Assembly: GCF_964355755.1 (NCBI RefSeq)
Contig: NC_092673.1
Location: forward strand, 24,681,001 to 24,745,000
Reading direction: 5' to 3'
DNA length: 64,000 nt
Origin: Antedon mediterranea
Lineage: Eukaryota; Echinodermata; Crinoidea; Comatulida; Antedonidae
Below are positions 23,530-35,500 of the stretch, one piece after another. The notes below the pieces were generated by a model. It saw nothing but the letters and a program-made list of their open reading frames with translations, searched no databases and had not been told where the DNA came from. Both the position numbers and the translations under genes were made by a program. Each line of letters opens with the position of its first letter. Within the stretch, counting starts at the first letter, position 1.

Positions 23530-26500
23530 TCACTTCATTCTTGATAGTAGATCTGGCATGCCATCAATTTTAAAATCCAACATCATCTGTCCCAGAGCTT
23601 TACCCTATAAAATAAACAATTACTGTATTATTATAATGACTTTGCAGACATACTGTACATATATCTTTGGATAAAATAAGTCATGAACCAAACACACACA
23701 GTTTTATTGATTTTTGGAATGTGTAATGTACATACACAGGCCCAACAGCTTTATTAGACCATGGAGGTATAAAAAAGTACCTCCATGATTAGACAAATAA
23801 AAAATTATCCACCATATACCCACAACCTTTTTTTCACTTGCTAGGTAGTCACCTTACATGTGATTACATTAGGTTAAACTACCTAATTAGTGAAAAAAAG
23901 ACTATCAAATATTATATTTAAAATTCATGCCGGTACTTGAGCTTTAAAGTATCACATTTAGAAACACCATAAACCAATTGGTAAATAACATGTTTACTAT
24001 GGTTACATGTTCTACTACTAAAAGTTGACTAAAACATTTCAAATGACTAAATTACGTAATTTTTTCACTCTTTATCCTTGGCGGCCAGTCACCAATGATT
24101 AATGATTGATATATGAATGATTGAAAATAATTGTGAATGACCTTTATGATCTCAGGGTTATTTCCAAACAGATTTATTTCTCAATGACACAAAAAACAAA
24201 AATAACCAAGTCTTGAACTTGAAAGTTGACTAACCTGTGGATCACTTCGTAGTGATGCAACACCGCCACCACCAAGGGCGCCCTTTAGCAAGAAATTGAA
24301 TCCATGGATACCAGGAAGCTCAAATCTAGAAAACGATAATTATCAAATAAAGAGAGGGATCTATTTGATAAATTTCAAGATTTTTTGCAATATATGCAGT
24401 ATTTTAAAATTATTTACATAAGTGTTAATAAAATTGGAATAACTCAATGGGTCGTTAAGACTTAAGATTATAAAAAATAGGAATAAGCAAAGAATAATTT
24501 CTCAGCTTTTGTTTTTGTTTGTTTGTTTTGTTTGTTTGTTTGTTAAAAGCACTACAAGTTTCCAATACAAAAATCACGAATTGCTTATTCTTATATAAAT
24601 TTTTAGACACTCTTGTAACATGAGTATGTCAGCAGAATCAACCTTTGACCTATTGGACACCATCATAACATGAATTAATCAGCAATGTATTTCACAGAAA
24701 ACAGAAATCATAAGAAGGTTAAGTGGATTATTACTAGAAAGCAAAATAATAATTTCACAAGTGATGTAATTACAAAGGTCTTCCTTAAAGATTGCCTTGT
24801 CCTTGTTTAGATTGGGAATAATTAGCCTGGTTAGATAATGACCTTAAATTAAAAAACAACAACTTGATTTTGGACACCTGCTATTCATTCAGCTTGAAAA
24901 AGTAAAGTTTAAACTTGACTACTTTATAGTACAGTAAGTACAGTCTTTCGAGTCAAAAGGCTGAGTGATTTTAGCACTGTAAACCACAGCCAATTATCAG
25001 CTGCACAGGTTCAAGTCACTCCTCTGCAATACTGTAAATAGTAACCCACTTCTAATAGTAACCCACCTTATAAGTCTATCTATGATAATAACCCACTACT
25101 CTAATAGTAACCCATGGGGGTTACAATTAGAGTCACAGAAACTATTGACAAAAAGCAATTATGATGCAGCCGTATTTTGAAAATTTGAATTGTAGTGGCT
25201 TCGCTGTAGGTGCCTAATGACCATAGAAGGCCTAATCTGAATTCTAATCTCAATTGAGGATGAATATTGTCAAACATAAACAAACAAAAAGAAATAAAGC
25301 TGAAATTGTTAATAAAAAATAATAATAAATCACAACGTAAATCTCTGTCTACTTTATGTAACAAAAAAAAAGTGATGTGCCCATATATGGACATGATGTC
25401 GTCATATCACTATCATATTTGGGCATATTGCTACCATATTTGGGCACATCACACTTTTTCGTCACATATACTTTGATAGTGTAGACAGAGCTTTATCTAA
25501 CCTTTGAACTTGGTTGTCAATATCAGATTCAAGAATATGTTCAAAGTACTTTTTTACTGCATCTTCTGTGAGTGCCTCACGCAGGTAAGGGACAAAAGCC
25601 GGATCACGGGCGATAACACCTGTGAATGAGCAGATGAAAACGGTTTATTACAAATACTAGATTCTCAAGGACGTAGTTTTTCTCACCTTAAGCTTGGTTC
25701 CCACTAGAACGTAACGCAAGGACGTAAACGCAACGCAAGCGTTTCAACCAATGACAAACGAAGTTATAGACAGTTAGCAATCACAAGCGAATAAGCTATC
25801 GCTTGTGATTGGTCAATTCACTTGCGTTGCGTTACGTCCTTGCGTTGCGTCGCTAGTGGGAACCACGCTTTAGAGACAGTCTGCAATGAAATCTATTTGA
25901 AACGACACAGCGTTATAAACACACAAGGTTTCTACTAAAAATAGATCTTGAATGTTATACTGTGTTATATTATATTACCAAGACAAATCAAAGTTCAATC
26001 CATTTGAAATTAGGCACTTTGGTTTTACTACTCCATGACATTGTCACAATAATCCATTTGGACAAAAGAAAGAAAATAAAGAAAGAAAATAAAGAAAGAA
26101 TCCACTTGGACAAAGAATGCTAATATGAATAAAGTTCTGTCTACACTATCAAACTTTATGTGACAAAAAAATGTGATGTGTCCAAATATAGACATGCTGA
26201 TTTCATATCACTGCCATATTTGGGAATATCACTAACATATTTGGGCACATTACATCTTTTTTGTCAAACTAGTTTGATAGTGTAGACAGAGCTTAGGGTT
26301 TAGTTCAGATTTAAAGGTTTGTAAAGTCTTTTTTAAGTACCATGTTTGAAGTAGATTCGCACAACTTACCAATCATATTTTATTGGTTGGTAGTTTATGT
26401 GTAGATAATTAGTATTAAGTAGCGTCAGAGAGCTAATTACATAAGATTAGGGCAAAACATCTGAACAATTAAGTTTATATTACGTAGTTACAATCCAAGT

Positions 26501-29500
26501 ATGATTGCAATTATGATAATTGTAAAATCTGATCTTTAAGCTAATTGACCTTAGCCTTCTGGCTTAACTATATTTCCGACCTTAGGCTGAAATTCAGTAC
26601 AGGCCTACAAATTTTAAATGATTGTAACTAAAGACGGACAAGATGAACATAACATTGGTTGATAAGGAATAATTAAATCTTCTACAGAGGTATGTCAATC
26701 ATGGTGAAGTGTTTTGGTTCTTCAGAAAGTTTGACGCCATAGAGGGCGCTAATATTACAAATAATCCAAACATAGAGGATGCTATTTAAAAATACAGGGA
26801 CAGGCACTTTAAAATTTCATTGTGCATAACAGGTTGAAAATGTAACAATAACTGCACAGTTTTTCGCCAAAAAAGGGACCTACTGTAGTAGAACCTCATA
26901 CTAAATTTATGCACTATTGGATGTTGCAATCGAGAAGTTGCACCCTTAACAGGAGAAGGGGGATCATTCAAAATATTGGAAAACTATCATGATTATTTAG
27001 AAACTTGAGTGTTTCTTTATAAATGGGTGTATCCATATTAAATTCAGTATATGCTACCCATATTTAAATGATAAGGCAACTTTTATAAAACAAATTGGCT
27101 TCTCTAGCATAAAACATGTTTACTTAAGAAAATATTGTAAATGAATGAGTTTAACATAGGCCTATAAATAGTATTTTAACATTTCCTTTTGCAATTTGAT
27201 GTATTTTTCTCTCGATTTTTCTTTGTTGTTTTATTGTCTTAATTATGCCAAGCAAAATAATAACATTTCTTGAATACTGTGAAATGTTTTTGTGGGTGTT
27301 GGATTCAATCGGATGGATTGTAGTACAGTAGTAATAGTCAGAATGTTTACCTATATTTGCACTGTCTCCCTTGTCCCCACTTCTTGCATAGGCTAGTTGG
27401 CCTAGTGTATAACTAAATGTCCCTGTTTCACATTTACTTTCTGTAGGAGTTTCTGGGGTTGAATTACTACTTGATGTTGTTCTAGGCTGTTGAATCTCCA
27501 CGGTTTCTTTGTGATCATCTACTTCAACATTAACCTATTTTAGGGTTAAAAATTAGTGCCATTGAATAATTAAAGATAATATAGTACGCTTGGACACCAT
27601 GTTTCATGAGCGATGGATTATTCTACTGTCACTATTCATTGGTCAACTCGCTTGCTTATGCTTACGACTTGCGTTGCGTCCAAATGTCAGATTTTCATGA
27701 AATCGATGATACAGTGCTCAACAAACTCAGTACCACATAGTTGCCAGATAGAAAATATGAATTATGAATTTTTTTATGGTAACAATCGTATTTATTTATT
27801 CAACTTTATTTCCTGAGGTGATATCGGTCTTTTCAGAATCATCAATTTCAGCATGTTAGACAATATTATATATAAAATTGAAAAACCTACCGTAACATTT
27901 TCTTTGGGATAAAGGAATGAAAATAACTTGAGCACAGGTGAGCTGAAATAAAGACAGTCAGGTAGGTGTCATAAGTTTATTTACTCTAAAACCGAGTATA
28001 ATTCCATGTCTGAGTATAATTCCATGTCTGAGTGTATCCATAGAGATCTCTATGGTGTATCAGTCTATATATTTTTTTTTTTCATTTATTTGGCATCTCA
28101 ATACATAACATTAAAAATACATCAATAATATATATAATCACCTTAAGATGTTATAATGATGTTATGATATAGATACGCATGTTTACTATTATCTTTTTAA
28201 TAGTGCCCTTTATAGTTAGTTTTAATTTTCAAAATATCGTCTTTTATAGTTTGGACCTTCAAAAAAGCTTATTTTTCCTAGTTGGGAGGTTTGCTAGTTA
28301 GGTCTATTTGGGAGGTTTGCTAGTTAGGTCTATTTGGGAGGTTTGCTAGTTAGGTCTATTTGGGAGGTTTTCTAGTTAGGTCTATTTGGGAGGTTTGCTA
28401 GTTAGGTCTATTTGGGAGGTTTGCTAGTTAGGTCTATTTGGGAGGTTTGCTAGTTAGGTCTATTTGAGAGGTTTGCTAGTTAGGTCTATTTGGGAGGTTT
28501 GCTAGTTAGGTCTATTTGGGAGGTTTGCTAGTTAAGTCTATTTGGGAGGTTTGCTAGTTAGGTCTATTTGGGAGGTTTGCTAGTTAGGTCTATTTGGGAG
28601 GTTTGCTAGTTAGGTCTATTTGGGAGGTTTGCTAGTTAGGTCTATTTGGGAGGTTTGCTAGTTAGGTCTATTTGGGAGGTTTGCTAGTTAGGTCTATTTG
28701 GGAGGTTTGCTAGTTAGGTCTATTTGGGAGGTTTGCTAGTTAAGTCTATTTGGGAGGTTTGCTAGTTAGGTCTATTTGGGAGGTTTGCTAGTTAGGTCTA
28801 TTTGGGAGGTTTGCTAGTTAGGTCTATTTGGGAGGTTTGCTAGTTAAGTCTATTTGGGAGGTTTGCTAGTTAGGTCTATTTGGGAGGTTTGCTAGTTAGG
28901 TCTATTTGGGAGGTTTGCTAGTTAGGTCTATTTGGGAGGTTTGCTAGTTAGGTCTATTTGGGAGGTTTGCTAGTTAGGTCTATTTGGGAGGTTTGCTAGT
29001 TAGGTCTATTTGGGAGGTTTGCTAGTTAGGTCTATTTGGGAGGTTTGCTAGTTAGGTCTATTTGGGAGGTTTGCTAGTTAGGTCTATTTGGGAGGTTTGC
29101 TAGTTAGGTCTATTTGGGAGGTTTGCTAGTTAGGTCTATTTGGGAGGTTTGCTAGTTAGGTCTATTTGGGAGGTTTGCTAGTTAGGTCTATTTGGGAGGT
29201 TTGCTAGTTAGGTCTATTTGGGAGGTTTGCTAGTTAAGTCTATTTGGGAGGTTTGCTAGTTAGGTCTATTTGGGAGGTTTGCTAGTTAGGTCTATTTGGG
29301 AGGTTTGCTAGTTAGGTCTATTTGGGAGGTTTGCTAGTTAAGTCTATTTGGGAGGTTTGCTAGTTAGGTCTATTTGGGAGGTTTGCTAGTTAGGTCTATT
29401 TGGGAGGTTTGCTAGTTAGGTCTATTTGGGAGGTTTGCTAGTTAAGTCTATTTGGGAGGTTTGCTAGTTAGGTCTATTTGGGAGGTTTGCTAGTTAGGTC

Positions 29501-32500
29501 TATTTGGGAGGTTTGCTAGTTAGGTCTATTTGGGAGGTTTGCTAGTTAGGTCTATTTGGGAGGTTTGCTAGTTAGGTCTATTTGGGAGGTTTGCTAGTTA
29601 GGTCTATTTGGGAGGTTTGCTAGTTAGGTCTATTTGGGAGGTTTGCTAGTTAGGTCTATTTGGGAGGTTTGCTAGTTAGGTCTATTTGGGAGGTTTGCTA
29701 GTTAGGTCTATTTGGGAGGTTTGCTAGTTAGGTCTATTTGGGAGGTTTGCTAGTTAGGTCTATTTGGGAGGTTTGCTAGTTAGGTCTATTTGGGAGGTTT
29801 GCTAGTTAAGTCTATTTGGGAGGTTTGCTAGTTAGGTCTATTTGGGAGGTTTGCTAGTTAGGTCTATTTGGGAGGTTTGCTAGTTAGGTCTATTTGGGAG
29901 GTTTGCTAGTTAAGTCTATTTGGGAGGTTTGCTTGTTAGGTCTATTTGGGAGGTTTGCTAGTTAGGTCTATTTGGGAGGTTTGCTAGTTAGGTCTATTTG
30001 GGAGGTTTGCTAGTTAGGTCTATTTGCCATTCATAACTTTTGCTGTTAAATATCTTTTTAATTGTGCCCTCTATAGTTTGATGTAATTTTCGGTTAGAAA
30101 AATACCGCCCTCTACATATTTTGGAAATGTTTTCAAAAAACCTCCCGATATTTCATTCTTCCTAGTTGGAAGGTCTGCTGCTAGGTAGGCCTATTTGCTA
30201 TTCATCCCTTTCCCTGCTAGTTTGCACCCTTGAATACCCCCTGACTAACGGCGTGAACATTGCAACTTACACTCTTGGCCTTCCTCCGACAATACCAGTC
30301 AAACCGGGGCCTGTAAAGTAAAGTAAAGAATCATGATTATTATTTTTATTGTGCTTTAAATTTATTATTTTAAATTAATAATGAAAAAAGATACATTTAT
30401 GATCTTCTACTTCACAACTGTATATAATGATGGTATTAATATTATTTACACATTCCAGTTCCAGCTGGTGCGATCTCTCTTGACAGGATCTCTAAGGCTT
30501 TCTTTTGTGAGTGTTGAGCTGCCATCCAGATGACAATCTCTCTGGGATTTGGCGAGTTACTATGAGGACCATATGACTCTTCAGCGCCAATCATCTGCAC
30601 AAGAACAAAACATAATATTATCAACAAGAAAAAGTTGAGTTGAGTTTATCAATTTCAAACTCTGTGTAGTTATGGTATTAAGCTCTGTCTAGACTATCAA
30701 ACTAGTGTGATGTGCTGAAATATAGTAATGATATGACATCATCATGTCCATATATGGGCACATCACATTTTCTTATAACATAAAAGTTTGATAGTGTAGA
30801 CAGAGCTTAAGCGACATTCCATTTTCAAAAGGTGTCACATGACTATGCAGCTATTGTGTCTTCAGACACTCTGAGCATGCTCATATTTTTATTTTTTATA
30901 TGCAGAACTCGACAGCTGCAAGGTGAAGTGCCATTAAAAAAAAACAAGAGGTTCAAGGGTGCATGTGACAAATTTTGTGTTATTTCTCAAACTCTTTTTA
31001 TTCTAGGTTCTAGCAACTTTGGTAAACAATCTCTGGATTCATGTTAACTCACTTGAGAGGGCCAATATCTAAATGGGGGGAATAACCTGCGACTTGCAGC
31101 CTACTAGACTGAATTGTACACAGGTGTGGACGACACATACCACAACTTTCTACTCCCCTAAGGGTCCTTTCATTGATTTAAATTATTTCACAGTAGGCCT
31201 GTGTATCATCTTAGAAATGGGAACTCCATGCATACACTTATATAGTTAAAAATAAAGATGATAATGAGGTAGCAGGGAGTGGTAAGTTAATTGGTACAGT
31301 AGATGTTAGTACTTTAAGAATACCCTTTTTCCCATAAAAGTAACATATATATTTGTCAAGTTTTACCTGTACATTTGTTTGAGTGAAATCTTCAAGACCA
31401 AGAAACTTGAAAATTTTTCTGACTCTAAAGAAAAAAGGTATTAATTTATAAACTATGCTCTGTAAAATGATAATATATACAGTAATTGTATGGGATATGA
31501 ACCCATGACCTTTAGATCACTAGCCTGGCAATCATACCTCTAGAACATCAAGCTTGTGCTGATGGCTAGGGTTACATTCAAGCTCAAGGATGTAACAGGC
31601 ATTGAACCAACATAATTCTTTAATTCAAGAGAGCAAAGTTATTTGGTCAGATGTTTTTATTTTATAATACATTCAATTTGATTTACCTTTTCAGAATGCT
31701 TTCTGCTGTTCTTCTTCCTTTTTCTGCTGCATTAATTCCTGCGGTAGGGCATACTGCTGTTACCCTGTAACCATCTGTATAAGTTGCACTAACCTGTAAA
31801 ATGTAATGTCTACACTGTATATGTGACAAATAAATGTGATGTGCCCATATATGGACATTATGCTGTCATATCACTACCATATTTGGGCATATCACTACCA
31901 TATTTGGGCACATCACACTTTTGTTGTCAAACTAGTTTTATAGTGTAAACAGAGCTTTAGATAATTATTTTATTTATTTTGACAGCTCTTTTAACCTAAA
32001 TATTCTCAATAGAATTTAAGGACAAGACAGCATGATTTTGACCTCTGACCTATTAACATACAAGTTCAATTCCATACTATTACATCATCTCTCTTTAAAA
32101 AAAATGATGTTTCAAATTAAAATTAGATAAATGTCAGAATATATATATTAATCCTATTACTGACTCATTGAGTTACAGTGACAGAGTACAGTGAGTTAAG
32201 TGACCTTGGTCACTATTCTGACCTATTTTTTATATGCATACATTTTCTTTTTTGTTGATCCAATTCAGTACGATCATAGAGATATTATAGTTCACTATAA
32301 TATCTCTATGGTACGATAGATAAGTACAAAAATGGTCATAGAATACCTTATATTTATCTGATGGTATAGAACCTAGAGCACCTGTCACGGCCACACTTTC
32401 ACCATCAGTGACCTGGGTCAACTTAACCTGACTGAAATCACACGTAACATCAGGTAGGAGGTAGTTCTTAGGGTCACCAATCTCGTACACAAGTTGCTCT

Positions 32501-35500
32501 GCAACTGCAGGTACTGATACAAGTCCGCCTGTTTTGGGTGGTTTGGTGATGATAAATGAACCATCGGAAGAACACTCAGCTATTGGGAAACCAATGTTGT
32601 CCCTAAACAAAAACAAACAAATTGGGTTATAGAGAAGTCAAAATATATTGTTTATATACTGTATGTAATTACTATTATTTTTTTTTCAAATGCATCCAGC
32701 CAGTACAAACTCGCCAACAGGATGGCTAAATTATTTTATAATTTATCGTGCATATAAAATAAGTCTCATTTAAGGTTGAGGGAGCGGAGTTGAAAGAGTT
32801 ACAACCCTAGCACTATGTCAAGATTGAACCTTGGACCTTGAAATTGGAAGGCAAGCATGTTAACCACCAGGCTACAGGTCCATTTTATAAGTGTAGTTTA
32901 TTTTCATATACATTTGGATTCAATCAATTAAAGTTATACTATAATTTTATGTAACAATACCACAATATTATACTATTTCTATACCTTCACTGAATTAAAT
33001 TAAACATACAACACTTATTAGAAAATATAATTAATTACATTTAAATTATAAAAACTAATTTCATAACTTTTTCATTGAACTTTTTTTGGTACACAGTTTT
33101 AAAACTGTACATACTTACCAATCTGGAACAGTATGCCAATCAGTAAATATACCACCAGTCACCTGGGCTCCGCATTCTACTAAATGGCCTGCTAAGCTGC
33201 CTTGAGCCAATAGGTTATACTCATCAGTGGCCCATCCAAACTACATTACATGGACAATATATATGTATATAGTATAATAGATGATGGTCACATAAAAAAT
33301 AAATAAATAAATACGCAGGGAAAATTACAAAATTTACTCCATTAATAATATATGGCAGATTAGAGGATTAAGAAATCGATGTAGGGCCTAGTATCAGTGT
33401 GTGAGAGATGAGAGATATTAGATTTTTACCTTGAGCCTACCTAGGCTAGCTAATGTGCACTGGTAGATTTTTTAATAAAATGTCGTTGCAGTTCAGTATT
33501 GCAAGCAGCCATTGAAAGAGACTTACTGTGTGCATTAGGGGTCCCAAGACAACAGCACTGTCCACACATCGGCCAGTGATGACCACATCAGCACCAAGAT
33601 CTAAAGCTCTTGCTATTGGTGTCGCACTGGTGAAAGAATATGTTGAAGAATTGCAACAAAGAGCACCAACTAAGTGGGTATTTTTTATTTCATTTATTCA
33701 CTGTAGTGTAATTACCAAATGATTAAATACATATTTTTTTTTAAAGCGCTACAAAATTGTAAACATTAGTTGTATTAATTATTTTTGTTGCAGGAATCAG
33801 TACCCAAAAAAATTAAGCTTAAAAACATAATATTAACATATTCATACATCCTTGTCTACACTAGCAAACTTTATGTGACAAAAAAATGTCAAATTAGTTT
33901 GATAATGTAGACAGCTTTAGGATGACACCACATCCTGATTGACTTTCCTTGGAAGATCAACCTCAGGAATGTAGTGATCCACGTTAACTAGGCATCAGGG
34001 AGAATAATGCACTTGTCAATTGTATGACCCACTATACGACCCCCGGGAGAGGTGCGTCATTTGTCCGATGTGCGTCATACTTTTGAATACCATGACGCAC
34101 CCGTGAGTCAAAAAGGTGACTTACCTTTAGGTGACCATGACGCACCCATTTTGACGCACTGTGACCATGTTGTTTATGATATGGTGGGTGGTAAAGTGAC
34201 GGACATTGACACACCTTGTTCATTGATGTGACGTACCATCTAGGTTTTTTGACGCACCCCTGCGTCAGTAATTATTTGTAAATGACGCACCCATGACGCA
34301 CCTTTCCCGGGGGTCGTATAGTGGTTCATACAATTGACACGTGCATAAGGGGTGAAACACATGTGTGTTCTTAGTCGCACCATGTTACAGACTTACCCTA
34401 GATAGGCATTCATACTGACCAGAGACTTTGGCATAGCTATACCAGAATCAATGTCACAAACACTGCTTTCAAATATATCCGATTTCTGAGAAAGAAGTTA
34501 TTTAGGTTGGTTTAGTCACATTTAAGAAATAGGTTGGCTATCGTGCAATTTTATAAACATAGAAATTAATTATGATTGGATTGCATAAATTGTGCATGAC
34601 TGGATCACACAGGCAAAGCTCCCAAGTGTTCTTATTTTTACCATGTCTTATTTTAAAAGTTATACTCGCATAAGTAAGTACAATGCGCATAAAATAAATT
34701 CCCCGACACTTAATAAGTGTTATATTCTCACATCATTAATTAATTATTGACAGTTAATATATAATATATTTGTGAACTTTCCTATAAGAAATTACAAAAA
34801 AACAAACCTTTGATATGATGTTATCACCAGTTACGACTGCAACCTTTAGGTCTACACCAGACTTCTTTGCAACCTCTTTTAGAGCAGCAGCACAACTGTG
34901 TGGGTTGATACCTCCTGCATTACTAATTACCCTCACTCCTTTCTTCTTTATGTCTCCCAGAAGAGGTGCCATTACTGCTTGGATAAAATCTGGTGCATAA
35001 CCAAGTTCCTTTAAATAAAAAATACTATATATATAAAAACAACAAAAAGACACCCTTTGCTTACAGAATACAGAATTACTCCATTAAAAATTACCACATA
35101 CACATAATTATTACCATAATAAACACATACATGTATTACTATAAATGTAAAATACAATGGTAAAATGAATTGGGAGAGTTTTTGGTTTTCAGAAAGTTCA
35201 GTAAATTGGGAAACTTGCATGAATGTTTATAGATATCTGTATAGCATACATAAACAAGTTGAATTCTATTTATTCAAAAACATATAGCACGGGTCAACAT
35301 TTTTGAGTGCGCAATTTGAGTTCGCTACACAACATTAAAGATCAACAGTAACTTTTTACCGGAAATTTGTGTTTTGCAGCTGTAAGAAGTGACATTGTTA
35401 TTTCGGATAAGTAGTCAAAAACCAGAAAATCAATGTTGCCATAGTGAACTAGTTGTGGAGCTGAAAAATAAAAACAATGATTAGTATTATTGATGTTCTA

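Noticed and set aside
26735-26785. CATAGAGG words considered as further micro-palindromic insertions
   Set aside because: No matching right arm and no 7-bp direct repeat.
28284-30025. Minisatellite considered as a CRISPR-like array
   Set aside because: Units are contiguous with no unique spacers, and the context is a eukaryotic intron.
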